NCBI RefSeq assembly: GCF_030814435.1 | Contig: NZ_JAUSUW010000011.1 | Coordinates: forward strand, 62,001-126,000 | Source of the DNA: Peteryoungia aggregata LMG 23059 | GTDB lineage: Bacteria; Pseudomonadota; Alphaproteobacteria; Rhizobiales; Rhizobiaceae | Direction of reading: 5' to 3' | Length of the DNA: 64,000 bases | Part shown: in pieces, positions 33,806 through 43,911 of the stretch | Layout of the letters: each line of letters begins with the position of its first letter | Position numbering within the stretch: the stretch's first letter is position 1 | The notes under the pieces: generated by a model | Seen by the model: only the letters and a program-made list of their open reading frames with translations | What the model was told of the DNA's origin: nothing | Database searches by the model: none | Made by a program: the position numbers and the translations under genes

Positions 33806-34465
33806 CTACTCCACCTCGGCCAGTCGCTTCTCCCACATCGCCTTGAAACCCGGGCGTGCCTGGATGCGGGCAAGCCATTCTGCCGTCTTCGGATGGGCGT
33901 CGAACAGCGGCTGGTAGGCCTGGGCATAACGCACCACTTCGCCGAGGTTGATGTCGGCCACGGTGAAGCGTCCGCCGACGGCGTAATCATTGCTGGAAAA
34001 ATGCTTCTCCATCACGCCGAATGGCCGCGAAAGGATGCGCGCAACCGCCTTGGCCTCCGCCTGACCGGCCTCGGTCGCGAGCCGTCCTTCGTTGTTGGCC
34101 ATGGAGATTTTCAAGGCTTCCGTCTCGATCGAGGTCGCGGCAAACAGCGACCATTGCAGCATCTGCGCCTCTTCGATGAGATCGCGCGGCGCGATCGGCC
34201 CGCCATGCTTGCGTGCCACATAAAGCGTTTGCGCCAGCGACTCGTTCAGCACCAGCCCGTCGTCCTCGATCGTCGGGATGCTGCCCATCGGATTGACCGC
34301 GAGAAAGCCGGCTGAACGGGTGTTCAGCCGCGCATCTGCTGCCATCGGATCCTTGAGCTTGTAGGCCTGCAGCACCGGTACCAGCTCGAAGGGGGCGCCA
34401 AGCTCCTCCATCAGCCAGAGAACGCGTGTCGCGCGGGACTTGTAGACGCCATAGATCTTCAGCAT
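33806..34465 (-). CDS. Glutathione S-transferase family protein
   Basis: This is a 219-aa GST. The N-terminal domain opens LKIYGVYKSRATRVLWLMEELGAPFELVPV, with the Ser/Arg active-site helix, and contains NPMGSIPTIEDDGLVLNESLAQTLY, the cis-Pro and E-S glutathione-binding pair. The C-terminal helical domain includes YAVGGRFTVADINLGEVVRYAQ. A GGGAGACC ribosome site precedes the ATG. It is not related closely to the GST at 28140. Its stop is 6 bases from the convergent flippase stop. The substrate is unknown. Confidence 0.9.
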   Translation of the reverse strand: MLKIYGVYKSRATRVLWLMEELGAPFELVPVLQAYKLKDPMAADARLNTRSAGFLAVNPMGSIPTIEDDGLVLNESLAQTLYVARKHGGPIAPRDLIEEAQMLQWSLFAATSIETEALKISMANNEGRLATEAGQAEAKAVARILSRPFGVMEKHFSSNDYAVGGRFTVADINLGEVVRYAQAYQPLFDAHPKTAEWLARIQARPGFKAMWEKRLAEVE

Positions 34466-34767
34466 GCCGGTCTCCCTTGAATGGTGCGCAGAAAACTATC
34501 TTGCAGCGGACGGTAGGAAAAGCCGTCCCCGTTGATGGCATCGATGAAATTTCCTGATCGCCGGCGGAATTGACAATCCCCGCCGGCCGCGCGTATCCAT
34601 GGACCTCCAGGGTCCGCAGTTCACCCAGGCGTCACCGCCCCGATGAGGGGAGCTAAACCTGCCTTTCTCTTGTCGACGTCAGCTCGTTTTCCCGTGCCCC
34701 GTCGGAAGTCGGTGACCACCGGCCTTGTTGGTTGCTCTCGCGACCGGGCACGACCAGGAGAATTGAG
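34466..34767. other. Divergent intergenic region GST / DUF2087 gene
   Basis: These 302 bases carry the promoters of two divergent genes. An 8-bp inverted repeat GCCGGCGG (34560-34567) and CCGCCGGC (34580-34587) has no T-run and may be a structural or binding site. No gene is evident. Confidence 0.5.
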
Positions 34768-35340
34768 ATGTCGAGGACAACACACGCTTATTCTGCGCCC
34801 GATCTGTCGGCGCTGGCCAAGTCCCTGAAGCGCGAACTGGAGACACGGGCGGAATTGCCCGGCCATGTCGAGCTCTTGAACATGCTGACCCGTGCCGTGG
34901 GCTTTCGCAACTATCAGCATTTCAAGGCAAGCCGCGCAGCAGAGCAACGTCTTGCCAACCCACCGGTCGTCGAGGCCGAGCCTGCGGTCGATTTCCGTCG
35001 CGTCGAGCTCACCGCCCGCTGCTTTGCCGGAACGGACGTGCTCGTTCGCTGGCCTGGCAAGTTCAGCCAGCAGCAGCTCGCCCTTTGGGTGCTCTGGTCC
35101 TTTCTGCCGGCCGGGGGGGAGATGCCCGAAAAGGCGGTGAACGACGTGCTGATGCGCCACAACGGCTTTGCCGATCACGTGCTGATCCGCCGAGAACTGG
35201 TCAATATGGGGCTTTTGACGCGAACGCCCGATTGCCGCCTCTACCGGCGGATGGAGAAGCGACCGCCGCCGGAGGCGCGCGCGCTCATCCGGCTCGTTTC
35301 CAGCCGTGGTCTCGGGGAGCGCGCTGCGGTGATGTCGTAA
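34768..35340 (+). CDS. DUF2087-domain protein
   Basis: This is a 190-aa protein. The C-terminal part fits DUF2087: VRWPGKFSQQQLALWVLWSFL, then EMPEKAVNDVLMRHNGFADHVLIRRELVNMGLLTRTPDCRLYRR. This resembles a winged-helix-like domain often fused to regulators. The N-terminal 60 residues (LAKSLKRELETR and HVELLNMLTRAVGFRNYQHFKA) resemble the short motif found in proteins with an RHH- or glyoxalase-related N-terminus. A DNA-binding role is plausible but not shown. The ATG at 34768 is preceded by AGGAG. Confidence 0.78.
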   Translation: MSRTTHAYSAPDLSALAKSLKRELETRAELPGHVELLNMLTRAVGFRNYQHFKASRAAEQRLANPPVVEAEPAVDFRRVELTARCFAGTDVLVRWPGKFSQQQLALWVLWSFLPAGGEMPEKAVNDVLMRHNGFADHVLIRRELVNMGLLTRTPDCRLYRRMEKRPPPEARALIRLVSSRGLGERAAVMS

Positions 35341-35370
35341 GCCTGGCTGTGGGCAGGCGGGGTCACGGCC

Positions 35371-37215
35371 TCAGCCTGCCCGATGCAGCTCGGGCTCGCC
35401 AGCCCGCTCCTTCAGGATGCCGGTCCAGTCGCGATGGAAACCGCTCGCCCTCAGGAACGCGGTCGTCTGGTGTCGGTCGACCGGACGCGAGAAGAAATAA
35501 CCCTGGCCTGCGGTGCAGTCGAGCGACAGCAGATGTTCGGCCTGTCCCTGTTCCTCGACGCCCTCCGCCACCACCCAGATGCCGAGGCCCCGGGCGATCT
35601 CCAGCAGCCCCTTGGTGATGACGCCGCCGCCGCCGCCGGCATCCGAGAGCCGGCGCACGAAGCATTTGTCGATTTTCAGAATGTCCACCGGCACGGTCAG
35701 CAGATGCGTCAGCGAGGCGAAGCCGGTGCCGAAATCGTCGAGGGCGACCTTGATGCCAGCCTCGCGCATGGCGTGGATTTCCTCGGCAACCACGTGATCC
35801 TTCTGGGCGAGATAGACGGATTCCGTCACCTCCGCGACGATCTTCTCGGCGCCGACGCCCTGTTTGGCAAAGGCATCGAGCATGCGTTGCGTCAGCCCGC
35901 CGCGATGGAAATCGGCGGCGGAAAGATTGATCCCGACGCGCGAGAAGGGCAGGCCCTCGGCCCGCCAGCGGCCGGCATCGGCGGCAACCCGCTCGAGCAT
36001 GCGATCGGTGATCTCGATCGCCACATGCGCATCCTTCATCGCTTCGTGGAAATGGGCGGCTGCCACCAGCGTACCGTCCGGGGCGATCATCCGGCATAGC
36101 GATTCGAAACCCATGATCCGGCCGGTCGTCAGATGCACCACAGCCTGGTAATGGGCATCGATCCGGTCGTCGCGCAGTGCCTTGTCGACGTCCTGCACCG
36201 AGCGGAAACGTTTGACGATCGCGGTGCCGAGGCCGGGGGCATATTCCAGATAGCGCCCGCGCGCCCGTTCCTTGGCGTGATAAAGCGCGTAGTCGGCATT
36301 CTGCCGCACCTGTTGCGGGCTCCGCTCCAGGCCGGCCTTGGCGCCGCCAAGCGTGGCGGCGGGATAGACCAGATGCCCGCCGCAATCGGCCGGCTCCTTG
36401 ATCCGGTGGATCAGCCGATCGGCGAGTTCCGTCGGATCCGTCGTTTCCAGGCAGGGCACGATCACCGCGAATTCGTCGCCGCCGATCCGGAAGGTCATGT
36501 TGGCCGGGGCCATTTCCTTCAGCCGCTGCGCGACGATGTGGATCAGGCCGTCACCGGCGCCATGGCCGAACGTGTCGTTGACCATCTTCAGATTGTCGAG
36601 GTCGATCAGCATCAGGGCCCAGTCTGTGCCCCGGCGCGCCACCTCATTGATCGTTTCGTTGAACCGGCTGCGATTGCCGAGTCCTGTCAGGTTGTCGGTT
36701 TCTGCGAGCCGCCGCCGTTCGGCGATGCGCTGGTCACGTTCGATGGCGATCGCGCAGAGATGCACGCAGGCCTCGACCACGGCGCGCTCGTCAGCGGAGG
36801 GCCCGCGCGCTACACGGTAGTAGAAGGCGAAGGTGCCGAGCACCTTACCGGCGCCGATGATCGGTGTTGACCAGCAGGCCTTCAGGCCGATGGGCAGGGC
36901 AAGCCCCTTGTAGGGCTGCCAATAGGGATGGGTGTCGATATCTTCCACCAGCACCGGTTCGCCTGTATGTGCCGCCGTCCCGCAGGAGCCGACACCCGGC
37001 CCGACGGCGGTCCCGTCGATGGCCGCGGTGTATTCGAAGGGCAGGGACGGTCCGGCGAGGTGGCGCAAGCGCTTCTCATCGTCCAGCAGCAGCACCGAGC
37101 AGACGATGTCGTCGCTCATCTGCTCGACCTCGCGGCAAAGCAGATCGACGGTTTCGGCCAGGGAACGCCCGGTGGCGATCATTTCGAGGATGGTATTCTG
37201 AAGTTTCAGGAACAT
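35371..37215 (-). CDS. GAF-GGDEF-EAL cyclic-di-GMP signalling protein
   Basis: This is a soluble 614-aa sensor. GAF domain about 10-155: VGPGVGSCGTAAHTGEPVLVEDI and LKACWSTPIIG. GGDEF about 175-330: DNLTGLGNRSRF and an intact FRIGGDEF. EAL about 345-600: MGFESLCR, NLSAADF, EVTESVYL, ALDDFGTGFASL, LKIDKCFV and EGVEEQ, all catalytic positions seemingly present. It may both make and break cyclic di-GMP, gated by a small ligand or redox signal at the GAF domain. No membrane segment is seen. The start lacks a strong ribosome site. It is convergent with the DUF2087 gene. Confidence 0.92.
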   Translation of the reverse strand: MFLKLQNTILEMIATGRSLAETVDLLCREVEQMSDDIVCSVLLLDDEKRLRHLAGPSLPFEYTAAIDGTAVGPGVGSCGTAAHTGEPVLVEDIDTHPYWQPYKGLALPIGLKACWSTPIIGAGKVLGTFAFYYRVARGPSADERAVVEACVHLCAIAIERDQRIAERRRLAETDNLTGLGNRSRFNETINEVARRGTDWALMLIDLDNLKMVNDTFGHGAGDGLIHIVAQRLKEMAPANMTFRIGGDEFAVIVPCLETTDPTELADRLIHRIKEPADCGGHLVYPAATLGGAKAGLERSPQQVRQNADYALYHAKERARGRYLEYAPGLGTAIVKRFRSVQDVDKALRDDRIDAHYQAVVHLTTGRIMGFESLCRMIAPDGTLVAAAHFHEAMKDAHVAIEITDRMLERVAADAGRWRAEGLPFSRVGINLSAADFHRGGLTQRMLDAFAKQGVGAEKIVAEVTESVYLAQKDHVVAEEIHAMREAGIKVALDDFGTGFASLTHLLTVPVDILKIDKCFVRRLSDAGGGGGVITKGLLEIARGLGIWVVAEGVEEQGQAEHLLSLDCTAGQGYFFSRPVDRHQTTAFLRASGFHRDWTGILKERAGEPELHRAG

Positions 37216-37338
37216 GGGTGCCGTTGCCGTGTGACTGCAACGAGTAGATCAGCGTCACCTTAAACAGAAATTACGACTACCCGGAAATACCGATATTGGT
37301 TTCCGATCCGTAAACGATCGGCGCCACATTGTCCCGGA

Positions 37339-38718
37339 TCAGGACGCCACGCGTATGTTGCCGGAAAGGCTGAGGTTAACGAAGGAGGAGCTCTCGTCGG
37401 CCAGGTCTTCCGTCACCCGGTCGTTCCAGCGATAGCCGAGGATGGCACCATCTGATGCGCCTTCGATGATGTTGTCGCGCACCACCGCATGGCCCGCACC
37501 CTCCACCACGCTGATCCGCATGCCCTCCGGGCTGCCGCGCAGGATGTTGTCGCTGACGATGACGTTACGAAGATAGGGCCCCCAGCCCACTGCGATGGCC
37601 GCCGTTTGCGCGCCCTCCACCAGGTTGCCGCTCACCAGCGTGTCGGCCTCCACGGAAATGCCGAAGCCGAAGCCGCTGACGATCGGCTCATAGGGGCCCT
37701 TGTTCACGATGCCCCTGACAATGTTGTTGCTGACGGTCGAAAGCCGCCCGCCCTGGTCGAAATTGGCGACCGAGATGCCGATCGCCGCGCCATCGATCAG
37801 GTTGTCCGTAATCAGCGCTGCCTCGAATTCGAACTCGGCATAGACAGCCGTCTCGCCCGAGCGGAAGGCCTGGTTGCCGCTGATGGTGATGTTGGAGGCC
37901 GAGTTCGCCCGGATCGCGGAAAAGGCACAGTCGGAGACGTGGTTCTGGGAAACCAGTACGTTGTCGGCCCTGAAGACGTTGATGCCGTTGCCATACTGAC
38001 CGGTGCCGCCATTGGTCGCGCCGATACGCGCCACCCGGTTGCCGGTGATGACCGTGCCGTCCTCGCCTTTCGTCCAGCGATGCACGAGGATGCCGCCATT
38101 GCCACAGTCGGAGACATGATTGTTGCGAACTGAAAAGGCTCTGTTCTCGATCGCCCAGACCCCGGTCTCGGCGGCTCCCGAGACGCGTGTGTCCTCGATC
38201 CGGCCGCCGGAGCGCGCGAGATAGATCCCGCATTTGCGGCTGCCGACGATCTCGCAGCCGTCGATCACGACCTCGTCGACGCTTCGGAAGGCAAGAAGCC
38301 CTTCCGTATAGTCCGCCAGCCAGCGATTGGCGCCGTCGAAAGTGATGCCGGAAAGGCTGACCCGGGAGATATCCTGGCCCGCGATCAGGTGGCCGTCGCC
38401 GCGATAGATGAGCCGGGTCAGGCCCGGAACCCCGGTCAGCCGGCTGCCGTCGCGCAGTTCCAGATTGGCAACCTCATAGGTGCCGGCCGGCAGGAAGACC
38501 GGCTGGCCGACGGCGGCTGCGCGGTCGATCAGTGCCTGCAGCTTGCGGCTCTGGTCGTCTTCCGTGCCCGGCAGGATCCCGGCCTCCGCCGCATCGAAAC
38601 CACCCCGCAGCTCCGCCATGGCAAGCGTCTGGGCTCCAGCCATGCGCGGGCCAGCCGGCAGTCCCGCCGTCGCGAGCAGCCCGCCGAGGCCAAGCATGAC
38701 CGAGCGTCGAGAAGGCAT
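37339..38718 (-). CDS. TIGR03808-type Tat-exported right-handed beta-helix protein
   Basis: This is a 459-aa protein with a twin-arginine signal: PSRRSVMLGLGGLLATAGLP, cleaved near AGAQ. The mature protein is a parallel beta helix built of repeated Asn/Gly-rich turns (NNHVSDCGNGGILVHR, SQNHVSDCAFSAIRAN, SDNILRGSPEGMRIS, RDNIIEGASDGAILG). This matches the alphaproteobacterial family known as TIGR03808, whose role is unknown; the fold is used by polysaccharide lyases and surface proteins. No catalytic residues are evident. It stands alone. Confidence 0.88.
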   Translation of the reverse strand: MPSRRSVMLGLGGLLATAGLPAGPRMAGAQTLAMAELRGGFDAAEAGILPGTEDDQSRKLQALIDRAAAVGQPVFLPAGTYEVANLELRDGSRLTGVPGLTRLIYRGDGHLIAGQDISRVSLSGITFDGANRWLADYTEGLLAFRSVDEVVIDGCEIVGSRKCGIYLARSGGRIEDTRVSGAAETGVWAIENRAFSVRNNHVSDCGNGGILVHRWTKGEDGTVITGNRVARIGATNGGTGQYGNGINVFRADNVLVSQNHVSDCAFSAIRANSASNITISGNQAFRSGETAVYAEFEFEAALITDNLIDGAAIGISVANFDQGGRLSTVSNNIVRGIVNKGPYEPIVSGFGFGISVEADTLVSGNLVEGAQTAAIAVGWGPYLRNVIVSDNILRGSPEGMRISVVEGAGHAVVRDNIIEGASDGAILGYRWNDRVTEDLADESSSFVNLSLSGNIRVAS

Positions 38719-38936
38719 CCTGTTCGTTCCGTTTCGGGTGGATTGCGAATGGGGCGACCTTGGAGCAAGTGCGACGGACCGGCAAGAACAGGCTTAAAAC
38801 AGTGTTAACGTCTGAGATGAAGGACTTCGCCTTTGGTCTAAGCGATCGCGAGCAAGGACTTGAGCCAGATCAAGGAAATTCGCCGCCAGACTCCTATGGT
38901 GATTATCGAAAGACGTGAGTGCGAAGGAGAAAGACC

Positions 38937-39140
38937 ATGCTTCGTCTGGCCGCAGTCCTCTATATCCTGGTTGCCAGCGCCGTGGGCGGCGCATCGGTCA
39001 TCGCGGTCTTGTCCCTGGACATGCGGCAAGGCTGGCAGATCGCGGCGGCTTTTGCGACGGGTCTGGTGATCTCCATTCCGATTGCCGTCGTATTGGGCAA
39101 GAAGATCTACAATGCAATGCAGGGCCCCAAGCCCATCTGA
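38937..39140 (+). CDS. Small two-helix membrane protein
   Basis: This is a 67-aa protein with two hydrophobic helices, LRLAAVLYILVASAVGGASVIAVL and WQIAAAFATGLVISIPIAVVL, ending with the basic tail KKIYNAMQGPKPI. GAAGGAGA lies nine bases before the ATG at 38937. Short proteins of this kind are common in rhizobia and usually carry no assigned role; this one may stabilise a membrane complex. No operon partner is visible. Confidence 0.7.
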   Translation: MLRLAAVLYILVASAVGGASVIAVLSLDMRQGWQIAAAFATGLVISIPIAVVLGKKIYNAMQGPKPI

Positions 39141-39326
39141 TCCCATTTTCCTTCGGCATGGGACGCAAGCCTTTCCTGTTCTGGCGGAGCGGGAAGGTGG
39201 TGAACAACCAGTCCCATGACGACCGGCCGGCATTTTCTCGGGGGAGGGAGTGCCGGTCGGGTCGTTTCTGCGGCAGTCTTGCCCGAATTCCGGGCCGATG
39301 CCGTCATGCCCTGCGGCATGCCCCTC

Positions 39327-39875
39327 TTAGCTCTCGTCCTGCTCGAAGCGGTCGAACCGGGCTTCAAGGCCCTCTGTGAAGCGCGTGTAGAGGCGCCCGA
39401 AGGCCTCCACGTCTGCCGCCGGCCATCCGGCCGTGGCTTCTGCGATGATCTCCCGCTTGATCGCCTCGATCTCGTCCAGCACCTGCCGTCCGGCCGCCGT
39501 CACCTTGACCAGGCTGCGGCGCCCGTCCTCCTGTGAGGCGGCCCGCTCCAGCAGGCCCTGACGCACGAGGTCCGCCACGATCCGGCTGCCGCGCGAGGGG
39601 TCGATCCTCAACTGCTCGGCAATCGTGCCCACCGTTACCTCCTGCTGGCTGCCGATCCGCTTGATGACGCCAATCGCATCGAGGTCGGAGAGTTCGAGCC
39701 CGGTGCCGATGCGCTTCAAGGCCATGCGCCCGATGAACCGGCGGCCGATCAGAAGCCGCATGCGGGTCATCGCCTGGCCGATCGCGGCCAGCGGCGGATC
39801 GCCTGAGAAGGGAACCGCGGCGGGTTCGGTGACGGGTTCATCGGCGGCGGGTTTGGGGTGTGAAGCAGACATCAT
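39327..39875 (-). CDS. MarR-family transcriptional regulator
   Basis: This is a 182-aa winged-helix protein with a Pro/Ala-rich N-terminal tail of about 35 residues. The MarR core contains ELSDLDAIGVIKRIGSQQEVTVGTIAEQLRIDPSRGSRIVADLVRQGLLERAASQEDGRRSLVKVT, including the DxRR wing signature (EDGRRS). It is divergent from a DHA2 drug exporter gene, its probable target, with an inverted repeat overlapping the exporter promoter. MarR proteins typically release DNA on binding a phenolic or drug-like ligand. The start is ATGATG at 39872-39875, without a strong ribosome site. Confidence 0.88.
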   Translation of the reverse strand: MMSASHPKPAADEPVTEPAAVPFSGDPPLAAIGQAMTRMRLLIGRRFIGRMALKRIGTGLELSDLDAIGVIKRIGSQQEVTVGTIAEQLRIDPSRGSRIVADLVRQGLLERAASQEDGRRSLVKVTAAGRQVLDEIEAIKREIIAEATAGWPAADVEAFGRLYTRFTEGLEARFDRFEQDES

Positions 39876-39932
39876 GGCGGGAGCATAACAGAGCGCGCCT
39901 TGCTCGAAAAGCAAAATAGATGCCATCAGCAA

Positions 39933-39951
39933 ATATGTGCTATTGACATAT
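39933..39951. promoter_or_regulatory. MarR operator overlapping the exporter promoter
   Basis: The inverted repeat ATATGT-N7-ACATAT contains the sequence TTGACA (39943-39948), a consensus -35 for the exporter. Binding there would block transcription of the efflux gene and possibly of the regulator. Confidence 0.65.
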
Positions 39952-39996
39952 AATTGCGAGAGGCACATTTTGCGGTCAGACAGGAGCCCCCGATCC

Positions 39997-41610
39997 ATGA
40001 CCAAGTTCACCACCGCGGCCCAGTCCGGGCCTGATACACGCTTTGAACCGCATCCCAATGCGCCGTCAGCCGCAACGGGCGGCCCGGCGGGCTCGGGCAG
40101 CACGCCCCTGGTCACCGATCCGAAACTTCGCCTCTTCGTCTATCTCCTCTTGATGTCGGCCATGTTCATGGCCACCCTCGACAACCAGATCGTCTCCACC
40201 GCGCTGCCCACCATCGTCGGTGAATTCGGCGAGCTCGAGCGTTTCGGCTGGGTCGGCTCCGCCTATCTGCTGACCACCAGCGCCGTCATGCCGCTCTACG
40301 GCAAACTCGGCGATCTCTTCGGCCGCAAATACGTGATCATGGCGGCGATCGCGATCTTCACGCTCGGCTCCCTGGTCTGCGGCCTCGCCGTCTCCATGGA
40401 CACGCTGATTGCAGCCCGCGTCCTCCAGGCGCTCGGCGGCGGCGGCATCATGGTCTCAATCTTCTCGATCAATGCCGATCTCTTCGAACCGCGTGAGCGC
40501 GCCCGCTACCAGAGCTATTCGAGCCTTGTGCTAATGGCCTCGGGCGCGCTGGGTCCGGTCCTTGGTGGGACTTTGTCGGATCTCTTTGGCTGGCGCTCGA
40601 TTTTCCTCGTCAACCTGCCGATCGGCATTGCCGTCTTCATCGGTCTCGCCTTCCTGCTTCCCTATCGCAAGCCGAACCGCAAACCGAAGATCGACTATGC
40701 CGGCGCGATCCTGCTCGCCGGTGCCGTCGCCTCCATCGTCTTCTGGGCCGATAGCGGCCAGATATTCGGCTCGCTGATGTCATGGGAAAGCCTGGCTGTC
40801 GTCGCCTTTGGCGCCCTCTGCGCCACGGGCTGGGTCTTGGTCGAGCGTCGCGCGCCGGAGCCCGTCGTGCCGCTGTCGCTCTTCTCCAAGCCCACCATCA
40901 ACCTGCTGCTGGTCATCTCGATTGTCTCGGGCGCGATCGGCATCGGCTCGGTCAACTACATCGCACTCTTCCTTCAGACGACAACAGGCCTGTCGCCCTC
41001 CATGGCCGGCCTGCTCTTCATCGCCACAACAGGCGGCATCGCGCTCGGCTCGCTGACATCGGGCCGCCTGATCGCCAGAAGCGGTCGCTACAAGCCCTTC
41101 AGCATTGCCTCGACTGCACTGGGCGTCATCAGCCTCGGCATCTTCTCCTTCATCCATGCCGGAACGCCGGTCGTCTTCATCGGCATGGTCATGCTGCTGC
41201 AGGGTTTTGGCGTCGGCGTCGGCCAGCAGGTGCCGGTCATCGGCGTGCAGAACGCCGCCTCAAAAGCCGATGTCGGGGCCGCCACGGGCACCGTCACGCT
41301 TACCCGCATGGGCGGTGCTGCCATCGCCATTTCCATCTACGGCGCAATCGTCAGCTCCGGCCTCACCCATGTCCAGATCGCGCTGCCCGGCGGCGTCGAC
41401 TTCCGCAACCTGACGCCCGAAGCCCTGGCCGCCCTGCCGGACGCCGCCCGGATGCTGGTCGCCAACGCCTATTCCGACGCCTTCGTCCCGCTCTTCCTGA
41501 CGGCCTCCGGCATGATGGTCATCGGCCTCATCTGCGCGCTGCTTCTGCCCAACATCCGCCTGCCGCGCGAAGGCGAAGGTAAGCCGGACCCGGCGGTCGT
41601 CGCCGATTAG
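39997..41610 (+). CDS. DHA2-family (EmrB/QacA) MFS drug exporter
   Basis: This is a 537-aa proton-coupled multidrug exporter with about 14 hydrophobic segments after a soluble N-terminal tail of about 40 residues. Motif D1 MATLDNQIVSTALPTIVGEFG, motif A GKLGDLFGRKYVIMAAIAIF, the R-x-LQALGGGG pattern of motif B and the antiporter motif C-like ALGPVLGGTLSDLFGWRSIFLVNLPIG are all visible. CAGGAG precedes the ATG at 39997. It is controlled, by inference, by the divergent MarR gene. Substrates are unknown. Confidence 0.93.
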   Translation: MTKFTTAAQSGPDTRFEPHPNAPSAATGGPAGSGSTPLVTDPKLRLFVYLLLMSAMFMATLDNQIVSTALPTIVGEFGELERFGWVGSAYLLTTSAVMPLYGKLGDLFGRKYVIMAAIAIFTLGSLVCGLAVSMDTLIAARVLQALGGGGIMVSIFSINADLFEPRERARYQSYSSLVLMASGALGPVLGGTLSDLFGWRSIFLVNLPIGIAVFIGLAFLLPYRKPNRKPKIDYAGAILLAGAVASIVFWADSGQIFGSLMSWESLAVVAFGALCATGWVLVERRAPEPVVPLSLFSKPTINLLLVISIVSGAIGIGSVNYIALFLQTTTGLSPSMAGLLFIATTGGIALGSLTSGRLIARSGRYKPFSIASTALGVISLGIFSFIHAGTPVVFIGMVMLLQGFGVGVGQQVPVIGVQNAASKADVGAATGTVTLTRMGGAAIAISIYGAIVSSGLTHVQIALPGGVDFRNLTPEALAALPDAARMLVANAYSDAFVPLFLTASGMMVIGLICALLLPNIRLPREGEGKPDPAVVAD

Positions 41611-41622
41611 CAGCTGGAACAC

Positions 41623-41656
41623 AAGAAAAGACCCCAGCTCACGGAGAGCTGGGGTC
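41623..41656 (-). terminator. Terminator between the convergent exporter and chemoreceptor genes
   Basis: An 11-bp stem GACCCCAGCTC (41630-41640) pairs with GAGCTGGGGTC (41646-41656). On the minus strand it is followed by TTTTCTT, so it serves mainly the chemoreceptor gene. The plus-strand side (GTTCT) is weaker and may serve the exporter. Confidence 0.8.
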
Positions 41657-41688
41657 GTTCTGCCTCGTCCTGGTTTTCGTCGAGGATG

Positions 41689-43911
41689 TCAGGCCGCGTA
41701 GCGGGCGGCGACGCCCTCCTTATGCACCTTGAAGCGGGCGATCAGCGCCTTCAGATGCGCCGTCTCGTCCGCAAGGCGGGACGTGCTGGCGGCAGCTTCC
41801 TCGACCATGGCGGCGTTCTGCTGCGTCATCTGGTCCATCTGGTTGACGGCCATGTTGACCTCGGAAAGGCCGGTCGACTGCTCCTGGGCGGCGGTGGCGA
41901 TCGAGGTGACCTGGCTGGCAATGCCGACGACCTTGACCTGGATCTCCCGCAGCGCCTGGCCGGTGGAGGTGACGAGCTTCACCCCGGTCTCCACCTCGTG
42001 CGACGACTTGGTGATCAGCGCCTTGATGTCCTTGGCGGCGGTCGCCGAACGTTGGGCGAGTTCACGGACTTCCTGGGCAACGACGGCAAAGCCCTTGCCC
42101 GCTTCACCGGCACGCGCGGCCTCGACCCCGGCATTCAGCGCCAGCAGGTTGGTCTGGAAGGCGATCTCGTCGATCACGTTGATGATCTGGGTGATCTCGT
42201 TCGAGGCCTGTTCGATCCGGCTCATCGCGGAGGTGGCGTCGCCCACCACGCTCGACGAGGCCTCGGCGAACTGCCGCGCCTCGGTCACCATGCGGCTCGA
42301 ATCCTGCGCCCGCTCCGTCGAGGTCTTGACCGCAACCGTGATCTCCTCCAGCGCCGAAGATGTTTCCTCCAGCGAGGCAGCCTGGGTTTCGGTGCGCTTC
42401 GACAGGTCGTTCGACGCCTGACGGATTTCGTCCGCACCGCCATTGATCACGTCGGCGGACTGGCGCACCTCCTGCATCAGTGCGCGCAGCGTGCCCATGG
42501 TCTCGTTCATATTGGTCTGCAGTTCGGCAAACACGCCCTGATAGCGGCCATCCATGCTTTCCGTCAGGTCGCCCTGCGCCAGGGCCGAGATCACGCGCCG
42601 GGTCTCGGCGATACCCGTATCGACCGACTGAACCAGGGTGTTCACATTGGCGGCAAACCGATCGAGGTCCGGATTGTCGTAATGCTTGGTGATCCGGCGG
42701 GTGAAGTCGCCGGCGACCGCCGCATCCACCACGGTCGCGATGTTCGACTGCAGGTCGGTATTCTTTTCCTGCAGCGCCGCCTCCTGGGCCGCGAGATCGC
42801 GGATCTTGATGGCGTTCTGCTTGAATACGTCGACCGCCTTGGCCATCAGGCCGATCTCGCTTCTGTGGTCGAGGCCGGGGATTTCGGTCTCCAGCTTGTT
42901 GGCGGCGAGCGCACCCATGGCGCCAGTGATCTGACCGATCGGCTTGGTGATGCTGCGAGCGATGAAGAAGGCGATTGTCAGCGCTAGCATGATGCCCACG
43001 ACACCGATGCTGACAGCCGTCGTGACGGAGCCGTCCATGGTTGCCGCGATCATCGGGCCAAGCGTGTCCTGCTCCTTCTTCAGTCCGAGCTTGAGGTCTT
43101 CCACCGCGCTGGTCACGGCGGGCCCGGCGACATCCATCGTTCCGGCAATCACGGCGTTGCGCTCGGTGATGACGCCATGCACCTTGCCAAAGGCTTCGAC
43201 ATAGCTGGCAACATCAGCAGTGATCGCCTTGAAGCGTTCGGTGCGCGAGGGATCGATGATCAGGGCGGCGACCTTGGTGGCCTCCTCCGAAACCCTGCCG
43301 GCGGAATCCATCGCGGCAGTGTAGTTGGCCTCGTTGTTGTCGAGAAGAAACTTGTTGGCGGCCAGGCGCAGGTTGGCCATCTGATACTGCATCCGGCTGG
43401 CGGCAAGAGCGGCTTCGGTATTGCCCGCGCCAGCAAAAGCCTCGCTGATTGCAGAGAGTTCTTCGGCTATTGCCGAGCCGAGAGGATTGAGCGTCTCCGT
43501 CACCAGAACAGCGCGCTGCGCCTGAAATTCGGAGACTTTTTTGAAGCCTTCTTCATAGGCCTCCACCTGGGCCAGGAAACCCTGGATCGACGTGCGCTCC
43601 TGATCGGTTTCGACCATGCCTGCCGTCGCCTCAATGGACTGCCGTGTGGTTGCGAGACGGCTCAGCACCTCCTGATGCAGCTCCTCGGTCTGGGATGCTC
43701 TGTACTTGAGAAACGACAGTCGAGCCTCGAGCATATTGGCCTGGATTCGACCGGACTCATTCGTCAGCCGCGCCGCACTCCGATACTCGCTGAAGTAGCC
43801 CGCATTGGTCAGGTTGGAGTGGATCGAGATCCCGGCGAATACTGTCAGGATCGACAGCACCAATCCGAAGCCGATGTATATTTTATTGCCTATATAAATG
43901 TTGTTCATCAT
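41689..43911 (-). CDS. Methyl-accepting chemotaxis protein
   Basis: This is a 740-aa chemoreceptor. A first membrane helix lies at about residues 9-30, then comes a periplasmic helical sensor of about 270 residues. A second helix follows near 300-322 ([17 protein letters not shown]), then HAMP ([24 protein letters not shown], and a further HAMP-like segment later). The cytoplasmic signalling hairpin has the conserved tip [34 protein letters not shown]. It ends GVAARYAA, without a NWETF-type CheR tether. It directs flagellar motility in response to an unknown ligand. The long sensor resembles 4HB/TarH helical bundles. Confidence 0.94.
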   Translation of the reverse strand: MMNNIYIGNKIYIGFGLVLSILTVFAGISIHSNLTNAGYFSEYRSAARLTNESGRIQANMLEARLSFLKYRASQTEELHQEVLSRLATTRQSIEATAGMVETDQERTSIQGFLAQVEAYEEGFKKVSEFQAQRAVLVTETLNPLGSAIAEELSAISEAFAGAGNTEAALAASRMQYQMANLRLAANKFLLDNNEANYTAAMDSAGRVSEEATKVAALIIDPSRTERFKAITADVASYVEAFGKVHGVITERNAVIAGTMDVAGPAVTSAVEDLKLGLKKEQDTLGPMIAATMDGSVTTAVSIGVVGIMLALTIAFFIARSITKPIGQITGAMGALAANKLETEIPGLDHRSEIGLMAKAVDVFKQNAIKIRDLAAQEAALQEKNTDLQSNIATVVDAAVAGDFTRRITKHYDNPDLDRFAANVNTLVQSVDTGIAETRRVISALAQGDLTESMDGRYQGVFAELQTNMNETMGTLRALMQEVRQSADVINGGADEIRQASNDLSKRTETQAASLEETSSALEEITVAVKTSTERAQDSSRMVTEARQFAEASSSVVGDATSAMSRIEQASNEITQIINVIDEIAFQTNLLALNAGVEAARAGEAGKGFAVVAQEVRELAQRSATAAKDIKALITKSSHEVETGVKLVTSTGQALREIQVKVVGIASQVTSIATAAQEQSTGLSEVNMAVNQMDQMTQQNAAMVEEAAASTSRLADETAHLKALIARFKVHKEGVAARYAA

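Noticed and set aside
41686..42987. Plus-strand frame opposite the chemoreceptor
   Set aside because: It is a shadow of the heptad-rich chemoreceptor sequence; Leu/Gly/Asp-rich and without a start signal.
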